Shown piece by piece: positions 17,909 through 26,584 of a stretch of 64,000 bases of DNA; within the stretch, counting starts at the first letter, position 1; the number at the start of each line of letters is the position of its first letter. This DNA comes from an uncultured Granulosicoccaceae bacterium (GTDB taxonomy: Bacteria; Pseudomonadota; Gammaproteobacteria; Granulosicoccales; Granulosicoccaceae): contig CALLBO010000009.1 of the NCBI GenBank assembly GCA_937998875.1, forward strand, positions 186,001 to 250,000, in the 5' to 3' direction. The position numbers and the translations under genes are program-made. The notes below the pieces were generated by a model. It had not been told where the DNA came from and did not search any database. It was given only the letters and a program-made list of their open reading frames with translations.

Positions 17909-18943
17909 ACAGACTGTCGTGCGTCTAAGGTTGGAAGTCTTCTTATCTTTCTTCGCCGCTTTACTGGCTTCCACCTGACCGGCAGCGCGTCTGCGCTCAT
18001 CTCTTGGAGGTAAGCCAAAGGTATCGCGATAACACTTGCTGAAGTGAGGGGCAGAAATAAAGCCGCACGCCAGTGCAATATCTACAATCGGCATACTGGT
18101 TTGCAACAACAACTGCCTGGCGCGCTCGAGTCTCAACTCCAGGTAATAACGAGTCGGCACACATTGCAGATAACGCTGATACAGTCTTTCAAGTTGTCTG
18201 CGCGATAATCCCACATGATGTGACAGTTCATCGAGCGTCATCGGCTCTTCAATGTTCGCCTCCATCAGAGATACCGCTTCTGCAAGTTTCGGTTGATTAG
18301 TACCGATACGCTGCGTCAGTGGCACACGCTGCCTGTCATGCTTATCTCTGATTCGATCACACATGAACTGTTCGGTAATAGCCGAAGCGAGATCGGCACC
18401 CAGATTGTCTCTGATTTCATGCAAAATCATATCAAGCGGTGCGATACCACCAGCACTGGTATAACGCCCCTCATCAATCTCGAATAACTCAGGCGAAATC
18501 ACCAAATGCGGGAATTCCTCTCTTGCTGCTGCCATGTTCTCCCAATGGATAGTGCAGCGACGACCGTCAAGTGCGTCAGCTTTTGCCAGAAGATAACTAC
18601 CGGTACAAACTCCACCGAGGGTCATATCGCGTTTGGAAAGCGATCGCAGCCATGAGACGGTCTCGCTATCTGCATGGTGCTGGATAAGATTGCCTGAACA
18701 AACAAATAAGGCATCGAGTTGAGGCGCATTGTGAATACTGAAATCGGGTGTGAAGGCGATGCCGTTACTGGCATCAACTGTATCGCGGGAGGAGCCTATC
18801 GTGAACCACTCATAGTGATGTTCACCGGACAGCTGATTGGCCATCCTCAACGGTTCCAACAAGGAGGAAAACGCCAACATTGAAAATTCGGGTACAAGCA
18901 GAAAACCAATTTTTATTGGCCCTGAGCTCTTGGATTTGATCAT
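17867..18943 (-). CDS. GlxA/GbdR-like AraC-family transcriptional regulator
   Basis: It has an N-terminal DJ-1/PfpI-like (GATase1) sensor domain (KIGFLLVPEFSMLAFSSLLEPLRMAN; GGVCTGSYLLAKA) and a C-terminal AraC DNA-binding domain with two helix-turn-helices (TLDELSHHVGLSRRQLERLY; IVDIALACGFISAPHFSKCY). The architecture is that of GbdR and SouR, activators of glycine betaine and sarcosine catabolism, so a methylated-amine effector is plausible. ATG at 18943 is chosen over an upstream in-frame start at 19012. The tail is Lys-rich then Ala/Pro-rich and overlaps the activator gene tail-to-tail by 42 bp. It probably controls the corrinoid operon and/or the MttB homologue. Confidence 0.9.
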   Translation of the reverse strand: MIKSKSSGPIKIGFLLVPEFSMLAFSSLLEPLRMANQLSGEHHYEWFTIGSSRDTVDASNGIAFTPDFSIHNAPQLDALFVCSGNLIQHHADSETVSWLRSLSKRDMTLGGVCTGSYLLAKADALDGRRCTIHWENMAAAREEFPHLVISPELFEIDEGRYTSAGGIAPLDMILHEIRDNLGADLASAITEQFMCDRIRDKHDRQRVPLTQRIGTNQPKLAEAVSLMEANIEEPMTLDELSHHVGLSRRQLERLYQRYLQCVPTRYYLELRLERARQLLLQTSMPIVDIALACGFISAPHFSKCYRDTFGLPPRDERRRAAGQVEASKAAKKDKKTSNLRRTTVCSASAPSAAAPPPA

Positions 18944-19265
18944 ACGGTTTATTCCAGCCAGAGATATTATTTTGCCGTCGCACCGTGTGAAGACTGTTCC
19001 TGGTGGCTGCACTTCCTGTGCTAGCGTTGCGATTCTTTATTGATCGCTGAGCTATGCGCGACGCGTTTTGACAACAAATAATGTACTGATTGCGACATGT
19101 TTAATTAGCGCCAGTTCCTTTAACGAACAGGAACCACAGTGATAAAGCCGTTAATCGTTACAGTATTACTTTAGCTAGCAGACCTTAGTTGTTGATATAT
19201 CACTGATATTTCGAAATGAACTTCGCTGGGATTATTTTCACAGTTTTTCATCACCATGCCATCAG

Positions 19266-19284
19266 AAAGACATTGGAGGTCTTT
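19266..19284. terminator. Possible bidirectional terminator
   Basis: Arms AAAGAC and GTCTTT flank a 7-nt loop, with T-rich sequence on both sides (TCTTTTT on plus, TCTTTCT on minus). It is 215 nt downstream of the mttB-like stop, so it could end that transcript. The stem is short and AT-rich. Confidence 0.3.
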
Positions 19285-19390
19285 TTACACCGAATACGGG
19301 GTGGAAAGTCCGAAAAATAGCCTTTTACACATGCGGCTTTTTACTACAGGTGGCTAATGACGCCGGAAGATTAAGCTTCTAACGCAATGC

Positions 19391-19407
19391 AAGAGTTAAA
19401 GACTCTT
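19391..19407. other. Inverted repeat downstream of the mttB-like gene
   Basis: Perfect 6-bp arms AAGAGT and ACTCTT surround TAAAG. It lies about 90 nt after the mttB-like stop on the minus strand. It may be a transcript-end hairpin or a protein-binding dyad; there is no T-run. Confidence 0.35.
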
Positions 19408-19498
19408 AACCTAACCTCCGCTATCCACCAGGCGGACGCCAGTAGTGACTTGCCAAGTGGTTTACTTATTCAAATGCTGCATTGTGATGGCCTGCCGG

Positions 19499-21046
19499 TC
19501 AGTAGTTTGAATCCGGGAAAGAGCTCTTTCGCTGGTCGATATAAGCAAGCAACGCTTCGTCTATCGCAGGATCAATAGCCGGTGCCTCGTACCCGGCAAG
19601 CAACTCCTTCATTTTTACATTGGCACGCATTGCGGCATCCATCGCACCTTCAGATTCCCACTGCTCAAAGCTATTGTTGTCCGCAATTTCTGACCGATAA
19701 AAAGCATTTTCAAAATTGCGTTGCGTATGATCGCAACCGAGGAAGTGTTTGCCCGGGCCAACTTCACGCAGTGCATCAAGTGCCTGGCCGTTGTCGCTGT
19801 AGTCGACTCCCTCACCAAACACCTGAAGCATACCGGCCTGATCAGCATCCATAACAAATTTTTCATAACTCATTACCAGGCCTCCCTCCAGCCAACCTGC
19901 CGTATGCAACATAAAATTGACCCCGGCAAGCATTGCAGACTGCAAAGTGTTAGCGGCTTCATAGGCCGCTTGCGCATCGGGAAGTTTGGAGGCGTTTAAA
20001 CCACCACCGGATCTAAACGGAACACCAAGACGACGCGCAAGTTCTGCCGCAATGTAGAGTACAGATGACGGCTCTGGTGTGCCGAACGTTGGTGCACCTG
20101 ATTGCATCGAAACACTACTGGCAAAGGTACCGAATACAACGGGCGCACCTGGACGAACCAATTGTACAAACGCCATACCAGCAAGCGCTTCGGCAAGAAT
20201 TTGAGTAACCGTTCCTACAACCGTAACCGGTGACATCGCACCCGCAAGAATAAAAGGTGAAACCACAGTTGCCTGATTAGCCTTTGCGTAAACCTCTGCA
20301 GCACCGAGCATGGTGTCATCAAAAGTCATCGGTGAGTTGGCGTTGATAAGGTTAATGACAACAGTCTTTTCATTGCCGGTTTCAGGATCAATGAATTCTT
20401 CGCCAAAAAGTATCTTTGACATTGCTACCGTATCTTCTGCGCGTTCTGCTGCAGTAACAGATCCCATATAAGGTTTATCACTGTAGCGCATGTGCGCATA
20501 AATCATATCGAAGTGTCTTTTATTTACCGGCAGATCAACCGGCTCACAAACAGTTCCGCCTGAGTGATGCATCGAGGGAGATAGATAGGCGAGCTTTACA
20601 AAGTTTTGAAAGTCTTCGATGTTCGCATAGCGTCGACCGTTATCAATATCTCTGACAAACGGGGATCCATAAGCTGGCACCAAAACCGTATTATTACCAC
20701 CTATGACAACACTCTTCGCAGAGTTACGCGCATGCTGAGTAAACTGAGAAGGCGCGTTGTCCTGAATAATTTTTCGGCACAAGCCACGCGGGAACTTAAC
20801 CAACTCGCCTTCTACCGTGGCACCTGCATTCCTGAACAAATCGAGCGCCCGTGGAAAATCGCGAAACTCGATGCCGATTTCTTCAAGCACGGTATCTGCG
20901 TTGTGCTCAACCAATTCGAGCTGTTCATCAGTGGCCGGGCAATAATTAGGAATTTTACGCTTAATGTACGGTGCGACATTAGCACCGGACGCAGCACGGG
21001 CACGCTTACTTTCACGGGAACCGCGCCTTCTTTTTCTGGCAGCCAT
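19499..21046 (-). CDS. MttB-superfamily methyltransferase, non-pyrrolysine
   Basis: Trimethylamine-methyltransferase (MttB/COG5598) homologue that would transfer a methyl group from a substrate, most likely a quaternary amine, to the corrinoid protein. The 515-aa frame is uninterrupted and has no internal amber codon, so it lacks the pyrrolysine of true TMA methyltransferases. Recognisable segments are NTVLVPAYGSPFVRDIDNGRR, SGGTVCEPVDLP, MSPVTVVGTVTQILAEALAG and GAPTFGTPEP. ATG at 21046 begins MAARKRRRGSRESKRARA, a strongly basic tail; an in-frame extension to 21166 looks untranslated. It is oriented opposite to the corrinoid operon. Glycine betaine, proline betaine, carnitine or a related betaine are candidate substrates. 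Confidence 0.9.
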   Translation of the reverse strand: MAARKRRRGSRESKRARAASGANVAPYIKRKIPNYCPATDEQLELVEHNADTVLEEIGIEFRDFPRALDLFRNAGATVEGELVKFPRGLCRKIIQDNAPSQFTQHARNSAKSVVIGGNNTVLVPAYGSPFVRDIDNGRRYANIEDFQNFVKLAYLSPSMHHSGGTVCEPVDLPVNKRHFDMIYAHMRYSDKPYMGSVTAAERAEDTVAMSKILFGEEFIDPETGNEKTVVINLINANSPMTFDDTMLGAAEVYAKANQATVVSPFILAGAMSPVTVVGTVTQILAEALAGMAFVQLVRPGAPVVFGTFASSVSMQSGAPTFGTPEPSSVLYIAAELARRLGVPFRSGGGLNASKLPDAQAAYEAANTLQSAMLAGVNFMLHTAGWLEGGLVMSYEKFVMDADQAGMLQVFGEGVDYSDNGQALDALREVGPGKHFLGCDHTQRNFENAFYRSEIADNNSFEQWESEGAMDAAMRANVKMKELLAGYEAPAIDPAIDEALLAYIDQRKSSFPDSNY

Positions 21047-21419
21047 ATAGCGAAAAACTCTTTGGAATTGCGAGAGGAGACGAACCTGTCCAGTATGCCG
21101 CAAGCGGTGTGGGTCACCATATGGGCAACGACAAACAGCTGCATAGGAACGCCAAAAGCAATACAACTGCCATATTTGCTATCTCACCGGTAATTGAGAC
21201 GACCTTCGCTCAGCGGTCTCACCATGCTGATGCAAAATCGCTCATTAAGTACTTTTGCCGGTTTTAACAAGGTCCTCGACATGCAATTGCCAACAAAGTT
21301 GTCACAACAACATCACACGTAGCAATAAGGTGTTAAATCGGGGAAAATAACTCCCACTTCCCTTCTACAATTGTAAGCATTTGCAGTCACCGCTTAACCG
21401 GGCTGTTTCAGAGGAAATT
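21047..21419. other. Divergent intergenic region (mttB-like / BON-OmpA genes)
   Basis: This 373-nt region holds the start sides of two divergent genes. An 11-bp dyad GTTGTCACAAC lies at 21298-21308, and TCTCACC recurs at 21182-21188 and 21217-21223. I could not assign a good -35/-10 pair in either direction. A strong RBS (AGAGGAA) precedes the plus-strand gene. Confidence 0.4.
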
Positions 21420-23897
21420 ATGGCGAATCCACCAGACAATAAAATTCCAGGCAACAACACTCCTCCAACACCGAATACCGGTGCGACAAATCCGGGTGCT
21501 ACAGTCACTCCTGCCACCATCGGCCCCGCCGCAACCTCAGGAACCGGCAGCCAGACCCCAACGCCTCCACCGGTGCCAAAAACACCAATCCCTGCTGAAC
21601 CGGGCGAACCAGCAACTACTGATCGCAGGGTATCTGATGCTGCACCGGCAACTGCCGCCGGAAAAACAACTCAGCAGAAAAACAGCAGACTGGAAAGGCC
21701 CGGAGCGCACCGGACGTCCACACCCTCGCAGACCAAAGCAGGCCAACGACCTCCGCGGGCGTTGGAAAGATCAACTACTCGCCCGGTAGCAGATCCTGCC
21801 AGAGCAAGAAACCAGTCTCAGCCAGTGTCTCGACCTGCGCAGGGTGACAGGCCACGTCGTGCGGTAGCACCACCACCCAGGGCGAATCGTGGCCGCGTTG
21901 CACCGCCAGCACGAGCAGAGCGACCACACCGCGGTCAGGCTCGCTCGCCAGCCCCCGCCAATGCACGCCCTCCTTACAACAGGCCACGTCGCCGCATGGC
22001 ACCTCCGCCGGGCGCGAAGAATGGTCGCTTTGTAGCACCGGCGGCTCGCCCAGCGAGACGCGGCCATGTGCTTTCACCATCTGCTGCTGCACCGGGAGGC
22101 TCGGCCTGGGGTCCGCTGATATTCGGACTGTTACTGCTACTCGGTGTCTTGTGGCACGCAGTGAAACACTACACGCCGATGATCAATGCAGACTTAACCG
22201 AACGCACCAACAGTGCGCTGGGAACTGCAGGTTTTGATGCTGCGAGCGTTGAAATTGACGGCCGAGATGCCGTTCTTTCCGGTGCTGTTGCAACAGAAGC
22301 CGAAAGCGAACGTGCAGAGGAAGTTGTTGCCAGTACTGAAGGGGTAAGGTCTGTAGACAATCAGCTCACGATCGGTGATTCGTCAAACGCAGCGCCAACG
22401 GACAGAACTCAACCGTCACTAACTTTCCTTGCAACAGCCGATGGCGTGAAATTGTCAGGAACAGTATCGGATCAGGACTATGCCGATCAGATCGAAAACA
22501 ATGCGAAAGAAGTTTATGGAGCAGACCGTGTCAGCGGATCCATAAACGTTGATCCCAACAGCACTAACCCAGGTTGGTGGCCGGCGGTACAACAGTTAAC
22601 TCCAGACCTCAACAACATAAACGGATCATTCAATGTTATTGATGGTGCAATACGATTGGCAGGCAACGTTGATGATGAACAGACCCGAAGTGACATTGGC
22701 GCTAAAGCTGAAGAACTGCTCAGTGGTCAATTGACAGTCGATAACAGAATCAAGGTTACAGCAGCAGAACCAACTCCCGCGCCAGCTCCGGAACCTTTAA
22801 AGCCAGCCTCAGCCAACTACTACAACACCGGCGACGCAATCCAGTTAAGCGGTAGCCTGCCAGCAGATAGCGCTGCAACTCTCACAAGCGCATTCGAAAA
22901 CGCCGGGCTGGTTGTTGAAAACAACATCACCATCAGTGATGAGTTCGAAGCACCGGCATGGGTAGCTCAAATTGGTGAATCTTTTGAAGCCCTTCGGGAC
23001 ATTGAACAGGCAGAGGTCGATGTGCAACCGGATGGTGACGTCGCCGTCTACGGTATCGCCACCAGTGAAGAGGCGAAACAAACTGCAGCAGACAAAATTG
23101 CAGCAATTTTCACGGACCAAACAGTTAACAACCAGATTTCTGTGCGAGTACCAGAGCCGGAACCTGTTGTCGCTTCAATGCAACCGTTCGCGTCAGTTAC
23201 TGATGACGGTACAACACTCACAATTGCAGGTCTGCTGCCTCCTTCAGCTGCAGAGGCAATCGGTGCAACGTTTGACGGCACCGGGCGAACCGTTGTTAAC
23301 AACGTCACAGCCGATGAGCGAGTCATGCAACCTGAATGGACTGACGCTCTGGCTACAACACTGCTGACAATGGACAACATAGAAAATCCAAAGGTCATGA
23401 TTGCAGCCTCCGGAGACCTGACCATCAGTGGTCTCGCTAACTCTGAAAGTGATCGCCAGCAAGCGGTGGACGCAAGCTTTAACGCTTTTGGCAACTCTGT
23501 GAGTTTGCGCAACGACATCAAGGTCAAAGGGCCCGATATTACCGAGTTACTTGCCAGCATTGATCTGGCAGCGATTCGATTCCGTTCCGGGAGTGCTGAA
23601 CTGGATGCAGACAGCGTCGAGATTTTACAACAGGTTGCAGATGCACTCGCGCAGGCACCAAATGCCGATGTAGCAATTTCGGGGCATACCGATTCAACTG
23701 GAAGTGCACAACTCAACCTTGCCCTGAGTGGCCAACGGGCCGAGCGGGTTAGAAGTTTTCTGATAGAACGCGGTATCAGTGGTGACAGAATGACCGCACA
23801 GGGCTTCGGTTCAAGTCAGCCGATTGCTTCAAATGGTACGGTTACCGGTCGGGCGCTGAATCGACGCATCGATATCGCGCTCATCAACGGAGAATAG
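21420..23897 (+). CDS. Membrane-anchored BON-repeat / OmpA-domain protein
   Basis: An 825-aa envelope protein. Residues 1-225 are Pro/Ala/Arg-rich and probably disordered. One transmembrane helix follows at about 230-250 (GPLIFGLLLLLGVLWHAV), with Arg-rich sequence before it, so the tail is probably cytoplasmic. The periplasmic part has a BON domain (about 262-320), then three related units of about 120 aa with BON-like beta-alpha folds and a Trp motif (PGWWPAVQQL, PAWVAQIGES, PEWTDALATT). A C-terminal OmpA/peptidoglycan-binding domain (about 719-820; ISGHTDSTGS, NRRIDI) ends the protein. ATG 21420 has an ideal RBS (AGAGGAA). The next gene follows by 13 nt. It probably links inner membrane and cell wall; the function is unknown. 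Confidence 0.85.
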   Translation: MANPPDNKIPGNNTPPTPNTGATNPGATVTPATIGPAATSGTGSQTPTPPPVPKTPIPAEPGEPATTDRRVSDAAPATAAGKTTQQKNSRLERPGAHRTSTPSQTKAGQRPPRALERSTTRPVADPARARNQSQPVSRPAQGDRPRRAVAPPPRANRGRVAPPARAERPHRGQARSPAPANARPPYNRPRRRMAPPPGAKNGRFVAPAARPARRGHVLSPSAAAPGGSAWGPLIFGLLLLLGVLWHAVKHYTPMINADLTERTNSALGTAGFDAASVEIDGRDAVLSGAVATEAESERAEEVVASTEGVRSVDNQLTIGDSSNAAPTDRTQPSLTFLATADGVKLSGTVSDQDYADQIENNAKEVYGADRVSGSINVDPNSTNPGWWPAVQQLTPDLNNINGSFNVIDGAIRLAGNVDDEQTRSDIGAKAEELLSGQLTVDNRIKVTAAEPTPAPAPEPLKPASANYYNTGDAIQLSGSLPADSAATLTSAFENAGLVVENNITISDEFEAPAWVAQIGESFEALRDIEQAEVDVQPDGDVAVYGIATSEEAKQTAADKIAAIFTDQTVNNQISVRVPEPEPVVASMQPFASVTDDGTTLTIAGLLPPSAAEAIGATFDGTGRTVVNNVTADERVMQPEWTDALATTLLTMDNIENPKVMIAASGDLTISGLANSESDRQQAVDASFNAFGNSVSLRNDIKVKGPDITELLASIDLAAIRFRSGSAELDADSVEILQQVADALAQAPNADVAISGHTDSTGSAQLNLALSGQRAERVRSFLIERGISGDRMTAQGFGSSQPIASNGTVTGRALNRRIDIALINGE

Positions 23898-23910
23898 AGG
23901 AATGAATGTT

Positions 23911-26406
23911 ATGGGTGAAGTGGTTTCAATGCTGGGTTTGTCCGCCATTGCCGGTGTGATTATCGGTTGGTGTATCCGGACTTTCTTCGGTGGCAGTGAA
24001 AAGAAAGCCAGGCAACACTTTGCCCGTGACATGAATGAGGCCGCCAAAGATGCCAGACTTCTTCGCCAAACCTTAAACTCAAAAGAACACGAACTACGCG
24101 AAAGCAGGCAGGAATTACAGCAACTGCGACAAAAGGGCAGTTCTGCGGATTCTGATACCCGCGCGCAGGTAACCGAGATTAATGATCTTAAAAATCAGCT
24201 CGCTGCCGCCAGAAAAACACTGCACAACAATCAGGCAGAGTTCAACACTTACCGCAACGAAACTCAGCAGGAACAAGCCAAGCTTCGCAGTCAGCTCTCC
24301 AAGTACACCGAAGGCGGCATTGCCAGCCCTGAACGTTTGAATGATGCTAACGAAACAATCGGTGCACTGCGCAGCGCTGTGCGTGAAAATGACAAAGTCA
24401 TTGACAGTTTGCGCGCGCGCGTAAAGGAAGCTGACGCAAGCGTCGAATCCTTGCGCCTGGAGTTGAAAAAATCAGAATCAGGGCGTGCCGAGGTAAAGAA
24501 TGTATCGCTCGAATACGATAAGAAGATAGAAGCACTGGATAAGAAAATAAAAGATGCAACAACCACGATTGAACAACAAAAGCGTGACTACGATCAGATG
24601 CTTGCGAGCAAAAATTCTGACATCAAAAAACTGCATACCAACGCCGAAGAACTTGAAAAGAAAAATATAGATGAAGTAACAGAGCTCAAACAGGCACTGT
24701 CCAGCCGCGATCAGACGCTCTCAAAGCTTCGACAGGAAAAAACAGAACTGACGACACAGGTACAGTCAGCCAGAGAGCATGAAAAGAAAGAGGTGCAACG
24801 CCTGCAGGCAGAGGTACAGAAAGCCGAGGGTTCGCCTTCCAAGATAAAAACTAAAAGCGCGGAGGTTTCAGCACTCAACGAAATGCTGACCGAATCAGCC
24901 AGCAAGCGCGCCAGCCTGCAAAAAGACATTATTGCCCTGGAGTCAACGCTAAAAGAAAAAGACACCACCTTTAACAGGCTGCGTTCAGAGTTGGATGATG
25001 CGGTCGCCAGTCGCAACAAAATGTCAAGTCAGCTAGGCGAGCTACAAACACAAGGCAATGTTGCACTCGAAAAACTACAGCAGGATATGAACACCCTCGC
25101 GAATACACGTGATGAGTACAAGTCGCGCATAGACAAGCTCCAAACAGAAGTCACACAACTAAGAGACTCGAACAACAAACTCGCACAGAGCGCCAAAGTA
25201 CAGGAAGAAAAGCTTAAGGGTGAAATTTCACAGGTTATACAATCTAAAGATTCTTCGGAATCAAAAATTGCACAGGTAACCACTGACTTCGCCAAACGCA
25301 GCACAATGATGCAGAATGATCTGAAGACACTTCAGACCCGCTTGAAAGAACAGTCAGCTACTATAGAGCAACAGAAGTCTGAGCTGGCAACCCAGACCGA
25401 TATCAACAAACGAACCGCAGCCAAACTTACAGCAACCGAACAGCAACTTTCTGACTACCGCAAAAAACTACAGCACGAAGAAACACAAAGCCAGCAGCTT
25501 AATCATCAACTCTCAGAAGCAGAGTCAGTCAAACTGGCGCTGACTGAGCGAGATGCTGAACTGAGTAAAACACGAATCGAGCTTCAGGATGCTGCCGTAC
25601 ACGCCGGACCATTACAGGCACAACTTGATGAGCTGAAACAGCAAAGTGATTCAACCATCAGCGCATTGCAGCAACGCGACGCAGAACTGACCCGCCTTAA
25701 TACACTGGTCACCGATAGCCGCTTGCGTAGCAAACAGCAACAATCAAGTATTGCGCTATTAACCCAGGAGCGAGATTCGCAAGCAGAATTGATCAAGTCG
25801 CTGGAAAAGCAGGCAGAGAACACGCTGGAGCTTCGCACTAAAATTGCCCGCCAGTCAACTGAGCTTGAGGATCTTCGGGCTCGATTGTACGAACGTGATA
25901 GCACAGTCAGTCATGCAACCAACCACTCCGAGACAACCCAAAGCACAGCAACCCAAGGCACCACAACTCAGGGTATAACAGCTCAGGCCTCAGCTGGCTC
26001 GGTAGCAACCCGTGCAGGCTTGCAACAGGTTGAGACCCGGCCAGATAGAAAGCCACGGGTATTTGTCCGATCAGACACAGACACCGAGGCACTGACAGGC
26101 GCTACCGGCCATCAAGCCGCACAGCGTCCGCAATTTACCGCCGACGGACACCGGCTACGCCGACCTGATGGCAGCGATGATCTATCGCTTCTGCCAGGTA
26201 TAACAACAACCATTGCCGGCGCGCTGCACAGATTCGGCATCAATGCATTCGACCAGATTGCCAACTGGGGTGATCGGGAAGTCGCACACTATGCTGAAAG
26301 AGTAGGTATACCTGTTCAACACGCGAAGGAATATCGCTGGCCACAAGCCGCAGGCCGCATTCTAAACGGCACTTATAAAAAGGACAGTCAGGAAATCGAC
26401 AACTAA
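23911..26406 (+). CDS. Long coiled-coil membrane protein with C-terminal helix-hairpin-helix-like domain
   Basis: About 831 aa. One N-terminal membrane helix (MLGLSAIAGVIIGWCIRTFF) is followed by more than 600 residues of almost continuous Glu/Lys/Gln/Leu-rich coiled coil, a Thr/Gln-rich linker (about 670-700), and a C-terminal domain of about 80 aa. That domain (DLSLLPGITTTIAGALHRFGINAFDQIANWGDREV) resembles the HhH-type fold seen at the end of SMC-like and ribosomal-L21-linked proteins. ATG 23911 is preferred over 23902, which lies only 1 nt from the AGAGG ribosome site. It is coupled to the BON/OmpA gene upstream and followed by a strong terminator. I infer a two-protein envelope structure. 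Confidence 0.8.
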   Translation: MGEVVSMLGLSAIAGVIIGWCIRTFFGGSEKKARQHFARDMNEAAKDARLLRQTLNSKEHELRESRQELQQLRQKGSSADSDTRAQVTEINDLKNQLAAARKTLHNNQAEFNTYRNETQQEQAKLRSQLSKYTEGGIASPERLNDANETIGALRSAVRENDKVIDSLRARVKEADASVESLRLELKKSESGRAEVKNVSLEYDKKIEALDKKIKDATTTIEQQKRDYDQMLASKNSDIKKLHTNAEELEKKNIDEVTELKQALSSRDQTLSKLRQEKTELTTQVQSAREHEKKEVQRLQAEVQKAEGSPSKIKTKSAEVSALNEMLTESASKRASLQKDIIALESTLKEKDTTFNRLRSELDDAVASRNKMSSQLGELQTQGNVALEKLQQDMNTLANTRDEYKSRIDKLQTEVTQLRDSNNKLAQSAKVQEEKLKGEISQVIQSKDSSESKIAQVTTDFAKRSTMMQNDLKTLQTRLKEQSATIEQQKSELATQTDINKRTAAKLTATEQQLSDYRKKLQHEETQSQQLNHQLSEAESVKLALTERDAELSKTRIELQDAAVHAGPLQAQLDELKQQSDSTISALQQRDAELTRLNTLVTDSRLRSKQQQSSIALLTQERDSQAELIKSLEKQAENTLELRTKIARQSTELEDLRARLYERDSTVSHATNHSETTQSTATQGTTTQGITAQASAGSVATRAGLQQVETRPDRKPRVFVRSDTDTEALTGATGHQAAQRPQFTADGHRLRRPDGSDDLSLLPGITTTIAGALHRFGINAFDQIANWGDREVAHYAERVGIPVQHAKEYRWPQAAGRILNGTYKKDSQEIDN

Positions 26407-26435
26407 CGACCTGCCGCAGAGTTCGATACTGCTAC

Positions 26436-26463
26436 AAACCCGGCTTCCAGCCGGGTTTTTTTT
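26436..26463 (+). terminator. Rho-independent terminator of the BON/coiled-coil operon
   Basis: A perfect 9-bp stem AAACCCGGC/GCCGGGTTT with a 5-nt loop is followed by a run of T up to 26463. It begins 30 nt after the coiled-coil gene stop. Confidence 0.92.
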
Positions 26464-26526
26464 CGCCTGTCTATTTGTCTTTACCAGGATAGATCTATTC
26501 TTGAATCTTTAATGTCGCCCCACCAC

Positions 26527-26556
26527 TTGTGGAACGATAGCGTTCACTCTTATAGT
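26527..26556 (+). promoter_or_regulatory. Candidate promoter of the amidinotransferase gene
   Basis: TTGTGG and TATAGT are separated by 18 bp, about 29 nt before the ATG. The -10 matches 5/6 but the -35 only about 3/6. Confidence 0.35.
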
Positions 26557-26584
26557 ACTCCGCACCTCACGAACAGAGACCACT

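Larger units (their letters stand above)
18944..19498. other. Intergenic region between the mttB-like gene and the regulator
   Basis: This 555-nt, AT-rich stretch holds the 3' flank of the mttB-like gene and the promoter side of the regulator, both on the minus strand. Three inverted repeats are visible: 19266-19284, 19315-19349 (AGCC/GGCT flanked by A and T tracts) and 19391-19407. Short open frames here have no recognisable product. Confidence 0.5.

Noticed and set aside
19387..19578. Short plus-strand frame next to the mttB-like gene
   Set aside because: It overlaps the 3' end of the mttB-like gene on the opposite strand and has neither RBS nor family.
19499..21166. Pyrrolysine-containing TMA methyltransferase
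   Set aside because: No in-frame TAG occurs within the gene; the stop is TGA at the expected end of the family.
20606..21193. 195-aa plus-strand frame antisense to the mttB-like gene
   Set aside because: It is a shadow of the strongly conserved minus-strand gene; its composition is not protein-like.
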